Below, one piece after another: positions 8,401 through 17,800 of a DNA stretch of 64,000 nt. Both the position numbers and the translations under genes were made by a program. The notes beneath the pieces are model-generated. The model was not told the origin of the DNA and ran no database searches. It saw nothing but the letters and a program-made list of their open reading frames with translations. Source of the DNA: Chitinophaga sp. GbtcB8 (GTDB taxonomy: Bacteria; Bacteroidota; Bacteroidia; Chitinophagales; Chitinophagaceae); NCBI RefSeq assembly GCF_019091455.1, contig NZ_JAGXJN010000002.1:62001-126000 (forward strand). Direction: 5' to 3'. Every line of letters starts with the position of its first letter. Positions within the stretch are counted from its first letter, which is position 1.

Positions 8401-9579
8401 TTTAGAAAGTTCTTCTTCTGTAAACACCTCGTCCGTGTAGTCTTTGATCTCGTTGTACACGGTATCACGTTCTACGGGGCGGCGGCCGGCTTGTTTAATG
8501 AGCATGGCCAGCTGCGCAGTGTTCAGGGAAGGGTTTTGTTCTTCCGCACCAGCCATAGAGTATATCTTGGTAGTATCGTCAATAGTGCCGTCCAGGTCAT
8601 TTACCCCAAAGGATAAGGTGAGCTGTGAGGTGCTTCTGCCCAGCATAGGCCAGTAGGCTTTCAGGTGGGGGAAGTTATCCATATACAAACGCGCTACGGC
8701 ATACATCTTCAGATCCTCGATAATACCGGATTCCTTTACATGCGACATTTCATTATCCTTGTTACGGAACTTCAGCGGTATAAAGGTATTGAAGCCATGG
8801 GTCTCGTCCTGCAGCTGGCGCAGGCGTTCCATATGATCTATGCGGTGATGGTATTCTTCTATATGGCCGTACAGCATGGTGGCATTGGTGTGCATGCCTA
8901 AATTGTGCGCAGCGCGGTGAATGTTTAACCAGCCTTCTGCATCTACCTTATCATGGCAGATCTGTGAACGGATCTCCGGCGCAAAGATCTCTGCACCGCC
9001 GCCTGGCATGGATTGCAGGCCGGCTTCGTTCATAATACGCATGCCTTCTTCCACGCTTACCTTTGCCTTGCGGAACATATAATCCAGCTCCACGGCAGTA
9101 AAACCTTTAATGTGCAGATCCGGGCGGTGGGCCTTTATTTTGCGCATCAGGTCACAGAAGAAGTCCATGTTCATTTTAGGATGTACCCCGCCTACAATAT
9201 GTACTTCTGTTACGGGTTTGCCATCATAGCCTTTTACAATGTCCAGCATCTGCTCTGTGCTGAGTTCCCAGCCTTCTTCCTTGTGTTTATAGGAGCGGGA
9301 GTAGGCGCAGAACTTGCAGGTGAAAATGCAAACGTTGGTAGGCTCTATATGAAAGTTGCGGTTAAAGTAGGTTTTATGCCCGTGCAGGCGTTCCCTCATC
9401 TGGTTGGCCAGGGCGCCTAAAAATGTTACATCCCCTTTTTCAAACAGGATGATGCCCTCTTCCGGTGTGATCCGCTGCTGGGCCAGCACTTTTTCTCCTA
9501 TCTTTTTTAGGTCTGCATCCAGGTTGGGCTGCTGCAGCAGCGTACTTACAGCAGGATATTCTGTCGTTCTCATCGTCAT
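8395..9579 (-). CDS. mqnE: Aminofutalosine synthase (radical SAM)
   Basis: The 394-residue radical SAM enzyme joins a dehydroascorbate-type 3-enolpyruvyl group to the nucleoside in the futalosine route to menaquinone. The [4Fe-4S] motif CX3CX2C is at Cys84, Cys88 and Cys91 (CIFTCKFC). It is followed by EVHIVGGVHPKM and HIKGFTAVELDYM, which fit MqnE rather than the paralogous MqnC (cyclic dehypoxanthinyl futalosine synthase). A GGGAEIF block and the C-terminal substrate region LGRSTSQLTLSFGVNDLDGT complete the fold. The ATG overlaps the stop of the upstream protease gene by an ATGA tetranucleotide; a second ATG two codons in is possible. No other menaquinone genes are nearby. The stop codon is supplied by repeat locus B. 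Confidence 0.88.
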   Translation of the reverse strand: MTMRTTEYPAVSTLLQQPNLDADLKKIGEKVLAQQRITPEEGIILFEKGDVTFLGALANQMRERLHGHKTYFNRNFHIEPTNVCIFTCKFCAYSRSYKHKEEGWELSTEQMLDIVKGYDGKPVTEVHIVGGVHPKMNMDFFCDLMRKIKAHRPDLHIKGFTAVELDYMFRKAKVSVEEGMRIMNEAGLQSMPGGGAEIFAPEIRSQICHDKVDAEGWLNIHRAAHNLGMHTNATMLYGHIEEYHHRIDHMERLRQLQDETHGFNTFIPLKFRNKDNEMSHVKESGIIEDLKMYAVARLYMDNFPHLKAYWPMLGRSTSQLTLSFGVNDLDGTIDDTTKIYSMAGAEEQNPSLNTAQLAMLIKQAGRRPVERDTVYNEIKDYTDEVFTEEELSKN

Positions 9580-11744
9580 CTAACTTTAATTATTTTAACG
9601 GTCTTGGTCCTATTCCTGTAAATTAATTTTACAAAATAAACACCATTTGGCTCATTTACCAAATCGAAGGTGAAGCGGTTGCTGCTATTGATGGCCGTAC
9701 CCTGCTGCCGGGTAACCAGCTGCCCCTGGGTATTGTAAATAGCAATGGCATCCAGGTCGGCAGGTGCTTCCAGGAACGTTACAAATACCTGTGTATTAAA
9801 GGGATTGGGGGTTACGGTAAAACCTTGTTCCTTCAGGAAGGTATTAGTGGTTTTAGTGACGATGTTGATATTATCCAGGTAAATATTATTCTCGAAATTG
9901 GAAATATTGCGGAACACCACCCGGAACTGGCCGGCCGGGATAAAGGAGGTAAGGTTCACCGAATCTCTGCGCCACTCGCCAGCTGTAGGTATAAACTCTG
10001 TGGAGATAGGCGTGGTGTGGGTTACCAGGTTAGGCCCCCATTTGTTATACACGTTATTTAGCGTTTGCCCGCAATCCGTAGTTACCAGCACCTGCAGGGA
10101 ATCCCAGGGGTTATTCACTGCATTCAGGCTGGTTTGCACGGCTGCGGCTACGTCAAAGAACAGGAATACGGAATCAAATCCCTGCGCATTGATCACCGGT
10201 GTGTACAGGTCATCTACTGCGCCATTTGTATTATAACCCAGGTTACGCATTACAATAGATTGACTGCCAGCCTTCGCCGCATCGCGGGTAAGCTCCCAGG
10301 TAAACCCATTGTCAGGGTTCCACAGGTCCCAGCCATTGGCAGGCGGGAAGGTGGCGGTTTCAAATCCTTCTGATAAAGGCAGGCTGGCCGGTGTAAAATA
10401 CCGGAAGCTGGCAGCTGCGGTATCATTTTCCGGCGCTTCATCTGCCACGCCATTAGGCAGGGAGGTATAGGCGGTAATGATATGCGAGCCTGTACCAACA
10501 GTACCGGCAGGTAATTGTACCCCTACCTGTTGTAACAGGGGCAGGCTGCCGGTCCAGTTAAGGGTTTGCGGGGTGCCACCATCTACCCGGTACGTGATCT
10601 GTACGCTGGTAAGTGTTTGCGCGCCCCTGTTCTTCAATATTACAGCAGGTGCAAAACCGGTGCTGCATATTTGTCCTAAGGGCGAGTTGACGGTGGTTAC
10701 TCCGGCATCGTTGCTCTTCAGGTTCACCGGCGTACAACCATCGGAGGTAAGCAGGGAGCTGCGGATGTTATCCAGCACATAACGCATACGGGTGGCCTGG
10801 TCTGCGGTAAACAGGTGCATGCAGGCATCGTCCGTATAATCCATGTAGTTCATGAACATGAAGCCGGGTGCGGTGCTGCTGCAAACATCTGTTTGCGGGA
10901 AACCGGGGCAGCCATAGGTACGTTTGCCCTGCAGGGGGGTATCGTCAATACCGTCATCCACGGTACAGCGGGCAACGGAGCCATCGCCATCATCATCTCC
11001 CCAGATATGGCGCAAGCCAAAGTAGTGGCCTATTTCATGTGTGGCAGTGCGGCCGCCGGCAAAGGTGCCGGTAGCGCTGCCGGTGGTGCCAAAAGCGGTG
11101 TATAAGACCACCACACCCTGTTCTGCGGCCGGGAAGGTATTGTCCGGAGGGGTGGCTACGCCCAGGTAGCCATTGCCCATATTACATACCCATATATTCA
11201 GGTAACGGTCTGCGTCCCAGGCATCAGAGCCGCCGGTGGCGCTGTACTTTACTTCGTAGGCGGAATTGGTGCCTGCATCAAACGGGCCATGGGTAGTGGT
11301 TACACGCACAATGCCGTTGGAGGGGTCCCCATCCGGCGTGCGTTGCGCCAGGCAAAAATTGATGGCGGAATTGCCGATAATGGCTTTCCATGCAGCGGGT
11401 ACCGCATTGGTATCCGCGTTGGCGCCTGTATAATCTTCGTTTAAGACCTGTATTTGTGTCGCTATCTGCGCATCAGTGACCAGGGCGGGGTTAGAGAGCA
11501 CTACGTGTACTACTACGGGTATGTTCACCACTGGTTCTGCCGTGCCTTTGAGCAGGATGGCCTGCTGTTTTTTCAGGCTCACTGCCTTGATCAGGCGCTG
11601 TTCCATAGCGTCGTGCTGCTGCTGCAGATAAGGGTATCGCTGGATCTTATTACGGATAGCATCTTCCGTAGCGCAGGTACGTTGTGCCTGCAACGGTAAC
11701 AGATACACTAATAAGCATAGGAGTAGGAGGGCCGGCGTGCGCAA
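9576..11744 (-). CDS. Secreted M43 (pappalysin-like) zinc metalloprotease with T9SS sorting domain
   Basis: The 722-residue protein has a signal peptide (residues 1-20, LLLLCLLVYLLPLQA). Its metalloprotease domain carries HEIGHYFGLRHIW with His236, Glu237, His240 and His246, the zinc site of the M43 family. A CMHLFTADQATRMR segment follows as in cytophagalysins, then a CARDB-like beta domain, a jelly-roll-like domain, and a C-terminal type A T9SS signal (about 640-722: VTPNPFNTQVFV to VYFVKLIYRNRTKTVKIIKV). The protein should be exported and attached or released by T9SS. The only start in frame is a TTG at 11744: a stop codon lies three codons upstream and the signal peptide begins immediately. 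It overlaps mqnE by 4 bp, with no obvious functional link. Confidence 0.9.
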   Translation of the reverse strand: MRTPALLLLCLLVYLLPLQAQRTCATEDAIRNKIQRYPYLQQQHDAMEQRLIKAVSLKKQQAILLKGTAEPVVNIPVVVHVVLSNPALVTDAQIATQIQVLNEDYTGANADTNAVPAAWKAIIGNSAINFCLAQRTPDGDPSNGIVRVTTTHGPFDAGTNSAYEVKYSATGGSDAWDADRYLNIWVCNMGNGYLGVATPPDNTFPAAEQGVVVLYTAFGTTGSATGTFAGGRTATHEIGHYFGLRHIWGDDDGDGSVARCTVDDGIDDTPLQGKRTYGCPGFPQTDVCSSTAPGFMFMNYMDYTDDACMHLFTADQATRMRYVLDNIRSSLLTSDGCTPVNLKSNDAGVTTVNSPLGQICSTGFAPAVILKNRGAQTLTSVQITYRVDGGTPQTLNWTGSLPLLQQVGVQLPAGTVGTGSHIITAYTSLPNGVADEAPENDTAAASFRYFTPASLPLSEGFETATFPPANGWDLWNPDNGFTWELTRDAAKAGSQSIVMRNLGYNTNGAVDDLYTPVINAQGFDSVFLFFDVAAAVQTSLNAVNNPWDSLQVLVTTDCGQTLNNVYNKWGPNLVTHTTPISTEFIPTAGEWRRDSVNLTSFIPAGQFRVVFRNISNFENNIYLDNINIVTKTTNTFLKEQGFTVTPNPFNTQVFVTFLEAPADLDAIAIYNTQGQLVTRQQGTAINSSNRFTFDLVNEPNGVYFVKLIYRNRTKTVKIIKVR

Positions 11745-11836
11745 TTGTTGCTATTTTTGGTGATTTGCTTTACAGCAAGATACAATCTTAAATGTGAACC
11801 TACTGTAAGAATCGATGAAACGACAGTTGTTAGAGA

Positions 11837-13528
11837 TTAAATTAAAGCACCCGCAATACAACCGCACATCAGGCAGGCAATGGTACCACCTATCAGTGAT
11901 TTTACACCCAGCTCCGTAAGGTTCCTGCGCTGGTTAGGCGCCAGCTGGCTAATCCCACCGATCTGGATGCCTATAGACGCAAAGTTTGCAAAACCACATA
12001 ACGCATAAGTGGCTATGAGCAAGGATTTAGGGTCATGAATGGCATTGGCTGCCTTCATATTGCCCAATGATATATAGGCTACAAACTCGTTCAGAATGGT
12101 TTTTTCTCCCAGCAGCTGCCCAATGGAAACCATGTCCTGCTGCGCCACGCCAATTAACCATGCCACCGGTGCAAATACATAACCCAGTATCATTTGCAGG
12201 GATAGCTCCTGGTAACGGCCATGGGTTGCGATGGCTACCTGCGTATTCAGGCTGGTGATATTACCTACCCATCCCATAAGGGCATTGGCCACATACATCA
12301 TGGCGGTAAATACCAGCAGCATGGCGCCTACGTTCACGGCCAGCTTCAGGCCATCGGTAGTACCCAGTGAAAGAGCATCCAGGAAGTTATCGCCCAGCTT
12401 TTCCTTGGGGATCTTTAACTCTTTGGATATTTCATCATCATGCGTTTGCGGGAATAATATTTTGGATACCACAATGGCGGCCGGTGCGCTCATGATAGAC
12501 TGGCTAAGCATGTGCAGGGCAAAGTAGTGCTGCTGATCAATGTCCGTACCGCCTAACATGCCTACATAGGCTGCCAGCACGCTGCCGGCGGTATTGGCCA
12601 TACCCCCGATCATGATACAGAGTATTTCAGAGCGGTTCATGGCTTCCAGGTAAGGGCGTATCATCAGCGGGGCTTCTGTTTGCCCCAGGAAGATATTAGC
12701 GGCGGTGGATAAGCTTTCTGCCCCGGAAATTTTTAATTTATTAAGCAGGTACGCAAACACATATACGATCTTCTGTAACACGCCCAGGTAATACAGGATA
12801 GAGGATAATGCGGCAAAGAAAATAATGTTGGGCAGCACCTGTACGGCAAATACGTAGGCCCAGCTGCCATTGGGATCGGCCAGGTTACCGAAAATAAATT
12901 CCGTGCCTTTGTGGCTCAGGTTAATGAGGTCCACAAAAGAGCCGGATACTTTTTCCAGGATGATCTTAAAGATATCCGGCGGGCATAACTTAGTATATAC
13001 GCATACGGTGAGCAGCAGGCAAACGGCCAGGATGGTCCATTTGATCAGCTCTATCTTGTTCTTTTTGAAGAGCAGCCATATGAGCGCCCACAAAATACCA
13101 ATACTGACCGTGATGGATAAATTAGGGAGCTTGAATTGCGTGCAACGGATAATGCCGAAAAAGAACACGACCAGGCAGGCCAGGGACAGCGTTATGCTGG
13201 CAGCATCCGCCTCCAGGCGTTTGCTGTTCACCACCACAGGGTTTCCATGATCATCTACTGCATTTTCAGCTTCCACCGGTTCTTTCATCTTCCTGATGCG
13301 GTTCACGATCATGTATATTACGATGATCCCGAAGGCCAGCCAGAATACCGGCTGATCGCCAATACGGGTATTGAGCACGCCCATGGCAAACATTACCTGG
13401 GCAAAAATGCCCATACCTACCAGTTTCCAGTCGATAGCCCGTTTGTTATTGCTAAGCAGAAAACACACGGCAACCAGGAAAAGCATGCCTATGCCGCCGC
13501 GCATCAGATTATACCAGTGAAAAGACAT
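11837..13528 (-). CDS. Concentrative nucleoside transporter (CNT/NupC family)
   Basis: The 563-residue inner-membrane protein couples nucleoside uptake to Na+ or H+. It is hydrophobic throughout, with a Nucleos_tra2-like core and the CNT signature region GQTEAPLMIRPYLEAMNRSE followed by MIGGMANTAGSVLAAYVGML. The C-terminal gate region (ALCGFANFASIGIQIGG) is also clear. It is longer than the 400-residue Escherichia coli NupC because of extra N-terminal membrane segments and a charged linker (about residues 80-115), as is common in Bacteroidota. The gene stands alone on the minus strand, 92 bp upstream of the protease gene. Nucleoside specificity cannot be read. Confidence 0.92.
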   Translation of the reverse strand: MSFHWYNLMRGGIGMLFLVAVCFLLSNNKRAIDWKLVGMGIFAQVMFAMGVLNTRIGDQPVFWLAFGIIVIYMIVNRIRKMKEPVEAENAVDDHGNPVVVNSKRLEADAASITLSLACLVVFFFGIIRCTQFKLPNLSITVSIGILWALIWLLFKKNKIELIKWTILAVCLLLTVCVYTKLCPPDIFKIILEKVSGSFVDLINLSHKGTEFIFGNLADPNGSWAYVFAVQVLPNIIFFAALSSILYYLGVLQKIVYVFAYLLNKLKISGAESLSTAANIFLGQTEAPLMIRPYLEAMNRSEILCIMIGGMANTAGSVLAAYVGMLGGTDIDQQHYFALHMLSQSIMSAPAAIVVSKILFPQTHDDEISKELKIPKEKLGDNFLDALSLGTTDGLKLAVNVGAMLLVFTAMMYVANALMGWVGNITSLNTQVAIATHGRYQELSLQMILGYVFAPVAWLIGVAQQDMVSIGQLLGEKTILNEFVAYISLGNMKAANAIHDPKSLLIATYALCGFANFASIGIQIGGISQLAPNQRRNLTELGVKSLIGGTIACLMCGCIAGALI

Positions 13529-13691
13529 ATTTAGATAGAGTTAAGCAAATAAGCAGCAAATAAAAGGGAAAATACGTGTTTCAGCAATTAAGTTATTACC
13601 AGGGATAAAGTTTTTACATAAAAGTGTAGGTATGGGCGTTTTTTTACATATTTTCTTCACCTTTGCGGGACTAACTATTCAGGGGAACCAT

Positions 13692-14780
13692 ATGCAGCAA
13701 CAAACGGGAAAAAAGAAGATCGTATTACTGGAACTGGGCGGATCGCATGTAGAATGCCTGTATGCGCAGGTACTTTTCCTGCAGCCGGCCTATGAAGTGC
13801 ATGTGATCTGTAACCGGCACCTGTGGCCGGAGCTGGAGAAAATGGAAGGCATTAGCGGGCACCAGCTGCATGATACTGCCAATGCCCGCGGAGAGGTAGT
13901 GCCCCGTGTTAAACAGTATTTAAAGGAGCATAATATCAGCCACCTGGTGATCAATACCACGGAAATATCCCTGGTGCGCGACCTGGTGCTGCGCTTATTA
14001 TTTACCCGCATTAATATTACCGGCGTGGTGCATAATGCCCGCAAGCTTAATAACAGCTTTACCATGCGGCAAATAGTGGGTTTGAAAGTGAAAAAATTCT
14101 TTGTGCTGAACGATGCGCTGCTGCCCCATATACATGCCAGGAAAGGCACTACGGTAGGCAGTTTTTACCCGGTATTTTTCCCTCATACGGGCACGCCTAT
14201 ATCCAAACCGCCGCATGAATGCTGGGTAAGTGTGCCGGGCAGCATTGAAAGCAGCCGCCGGAACTATGCCGGCCTGCTGGAACAGGTTAAGCAATACGGG
14301 CTGCCGGCCAATATGAAGATTATTTTCCTGGGCGGTTTTTACCCCGAGCGCGACCCGGACATTGCAGCGCAGCTGGCCGCCCTGCCGCCGCAACAGCGGG
14401 AGCAGCTGGTTACCTTTGGGCCGGAGCTGGTACCGCAGGCGGTATTTGATGCGTGGATGCGGCAAACAGACCTTATACTGCCGCTGCTGCACCCGGGTGT
14501 GCATAAGTTCCAGGAGTATTTAACTACCCGTATTTCCGGCGCCTATAACCTCTCATTCGGATATGGAATACCCCTGTTAATGGAACAATCGTTCAGCAGC
14601 TGGGGCGATCTGGCGCAGCATGCGCTGTTTTACCAGGTGCCGGACCTGCATAGCATGCTAAAGGCTATTGCCGCTAACCCTGAGCTGCTGCAGGAGAAAC
14701 GGGCTGGTATAAACGCTGATCCTAAATTTACGCTGGAAGAGCAGCGGAGGCGTTACCTGGCTTTGGTGGAGAAGGTATAA
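13692..14780 (+). CDS. Putative glycosyltransferase (GT-B-like)
   Basis: A 362-residue protein beginning at the ATG at 13692; an upstream in-frame ATG at 13632 would place the CACCTTTG promoter-like element (about 13658) inside the gene, so the shorter form is preferred. The N-terminus (KIVLLELGGSHVECLYAQVLFL) looks like a Rossmann-type nucleotide-sugar fold. The second half has a GT-B-like pattern: SVPGSIESSRRNYAGLLE, MKIIFLGGFYP, then DLILPLLHP and a final ISGAYNLSFGYGIPLLMEQ segment where family members bind the sugar nucleotide. No signal peptide remains with the chosen start, so it is cytoplasmic. Donor and acceptor are unknown. It lies upstream of the giant surface protein and could act on it or on surface glycans; this is only proximity. 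Confidence 0.65.
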   Translation: MQQQTGKKKIVLLELGGSHVECLYAQVLFLQPAYEVHVICNRHLWPELEKMEGISGHQLHDTANARGEVVPRVKQYLKEHNISHLVINTTEISLVRDLVLRLLFTRINITGVVHNARKLNNSFTMRQIVGLKVKKFFVLNDALLPHIHARKGTTVGSFYPVFFPHTGTPISKPPHECWVSVPGSIESSRRNYAGLLEQVKQYGLPANMKIIFLGGFYPERDPDIAAQLAALPPQQREQLVTFGPELVPQAVFDAWMRQTDLILPLLHPGVHKFQEYLTTRISGAYNLSFGYGIPLLMEQSFSSWGDLAQHALFYQVPDLHSMLKAIAANPELLQEKRAGINADPKFTLEEQRRRYLALVEKV

Positions 14781-14800
14781 TGTATATGATATATGTGATA

Positions 14801-14832
14801 TTTGCCTTGTGTGATTGAAAACATTACTTTTG
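14801..14832 (+). promoter_or_regulatory. Promoter of the giant surface protein gene
   Basis: TTTG at 14801-14804, a 20-bp gap, and TACTTTTG at 14825-14832 match the Bacteroidota -33/-7 pattern. The element ends 31 bp before the ATG at 14864. Confidence 0.6.
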
Positions 14833-14863
14833 TATATAGAGTACACGTAGTCATTAATCAGAA

Positions 14864-17800
14864 ATGCGAATATCCCTTGCCCCGGTTAGCACTATATTGT
14901 GCTGCCTATTAACCCATATGTATGTACAGGCCCAAACCTCTTTTACAGCCTCTAATACGGTTTATGTAAACGACCCTGTTAACATCACCAATACTACTGC
15001 CGGCGCCACCACCTGGTTCTGGAACTTTTGCCCCGGCAGCCTGTATAATCCGCCGCAGATCACCAACCTGGGAAGTATACCAGGCATGGATGTGCCGGTA
15101 TTCATAGCTATCGCCAAAGAAGGCAATGATTATTATGCTTTTTTTACTAATAACAGCGCTTCCAGCCCTATCCTGGTAAAACTTTATTTTGGTAACAGCT
15201 TATTGAATACGCCTGTAGTTACCAATCTTGGAACGGTAGGCGGTGCAATCCCTGTGAGTACAGAAGGATTGCAGGTAGTAGCGGATGCTGACGGGTGGCA
15301 TGTGCTGGTTGTCGGAGGCCCGCTTCCGGGATCGGCTATATCAAAAGTTGATTTTGGTCCTTCGCTGGCTAATAACAGCCCTACTGGTATAAACTGGGGT
15401 AATATAGGTAACCTGGATTACCCCCATGATCTTTTTATAACAAAGGAGAATAACCAATGGTATGGCTTTACCGTAAATGCCTATAATAATACGGTTACCC
15501 GTTTTGATTTTGGAACTTCATTTCAGAATCCTCCTACGGGTGTAAACCTGGGGAATTTAGGTAACCTGGATTACCCGGATGGCATATTTGCCACACAGGA
15601 TAATGGCAGCTGGCATGTATTTATAACTAATATGCAGTCCAACACTATTAGCCGCTGGGATTTTGGCAGTTCGCTGCTGAACACACCAACAGCTGTAAAC
15701 CTGGGTAACCCCGATAATACTTTGAATGCGCCCAGGGACCTGAGCATATTGCATGATTGCGGGAAGATATTTGGCCTGGCTGTGAATGCCAATTCCAACG
15801 ATATTGTACGATTGGATTTTAGTGGTAACATTACGAGCAATGTATCCGGCGTATCATTAGGTAACAGCGCCAACTTAAGCTTTCCTCACTCCATTTCCAC
15901 GCTTTTCAGGGAAAGTAACAGTTTGTTTGCGTTTATTGTGAATGCGCATAATAACACACTTGCAAGAGTAGAGTTCAGTAACTGTACCAATGCCAGTATA
16001 CCGTCGTCCACGCTGCAACAGCCGCCATCCTATTTTTACAACGCCCCGGGCACCTATACTATTAACCTTATTACAGATGAAGGCTTAGCCACACAGGGCG
16101 CCTTCTGTAAAACCATTGAAGTGCTGCCCCGGCCTGTAACGCCCGCTGCTGCCAGCTTTACAGCGCCGGATACGGTATGCGTAAATGCGCCGGTGAATAT
16201 TACCAATACTACTACCGGCGCCAGCACCTATTACTGGAACTTTTGCTCGGGCAGCCTGTATAATGCGCCGCAGATCACTAACCTGGGCGGCATGGGCGGT
16301 ACCCTTGACCGGCCGGTATTTATTGCCACTGCCAAAGAAGGCAATAACTATTATGGCTTTGTAACCAACAATGGCCGCAATGATCTTGTAAGGCTTGATT
16401 TTGGTACCAACCTTTTAAACACGCCTACGGCTACCAACCTCGGGAACTTTGGCAATATAATTCCTGCTAATACAGAAGGGGTGCAGGTTGTGCAGGATGC
16501 AGATGGCTGGCATGTTATTGTGCTGGGTGGAATAAACAGCGCTGCTAAAATTGTAAAAGTGGACCTGGGCACTTCCCTTGCTAACCCGGCGCCCACGGCC
16601 ACTGACTGGGGCAATATTGGCAACCTGAACTACCCCGCAGACCTGTACACTTTCCAGGAAGGCGGCCATTGGTATGGCCTTACCGTGAATGCTTATAACA
16701 ATACTATTACCCGTTTTGATTTTGGCACCACTTTCCAGAACCCGCCGGTAGGCACTAACCTGGGGAACCTGGGCAACCTGGATTTTCCCACCGGTATTTT
16801 TACCCTGCAGGAAAACGGCAACTGGTATGTGCTGATCACTAACCGCAATAATAATTCGCTTACCCGTCTGGATTTTGGCGCATCATTACTGAATACACCT
16901 GCAGCAATGAACCTGGGCAACCCGGGTAACGTGCTGAACCAACCGCGCGACCTGTGTGTGCTGCATGATTGCGGCAGAATCTATGGCCTGGCCGTAAATG
17001 AAAGTACCAGCGACCTGGTAAGGATAGATTTTCAGGGAAGTATTACCGGCGCAGTATCCGGTGTATCATTAGGCAGCAGCGGCGGTATGAGCTTTCCGCA
17101 TAGTATTTCCACCCTGTTCCGGGAAGGCAATAGTCTGTATGCTTTTGTTACCAATGTAGATAACAATACTATTTCAAGGCTGGTGTTCAGCGGGTGTAAT
17201 AATGCCAGCATACCATCATCCACATTACAACAGCCCCCGGCGGTGAGCTATAATGCCCCGGGCACCTATACCATTAACCTGGTTGCGGATGAGCTGCTGC
17301 CTTCCCCAAGCGTGTTCTGTAAAACCATTGTGGTGCTGGCGCCGCCGGTAGTGAACCTGGGTACTGACCACACCGTGTGCGATGGTATGGAGGTTGAGCT
17401 GGATGCCGGTGCCGGCGCAGGTTTGCGCTACCAGTGGAGCACCGGCGCTGCCACGCAAAAAATTACCGTAAGCCAATCCGGCACCTACAGTGTAACCGTG
17501 AATAACGGCGGCTGTACTGCGCAGGATGATGTGGTGGTGAACATGAGCCAGGTAATGCAATTAAACCCGGTAATAACAGCTATTGATTGTAACCAGCCTA
17601 CCGGCAGCATTGTACTAACGCCTACCGGGGGTACGCAGCCGTACAGCTATTACCTGGATGCAAACGGCCCTGTAAGCAGCAATACTTTTAATAACCTGCA
17701 GGCCGGCAATTATACGGTAAGGGTACAGGATCAGCTGGGCTGTGAGGTATCCCAACCGGTAACCGTAAGCGTGGATCAAAACCGGATCTTGAACACTACC

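Noticed and set aside
8395..9579. Assignment as F420 CofH or as MqnC
   Set aside because: VHIVGGVHP and FTAVELDYM segments fit MqnE; MqnC has a different QGG motif and there is no F420 context.
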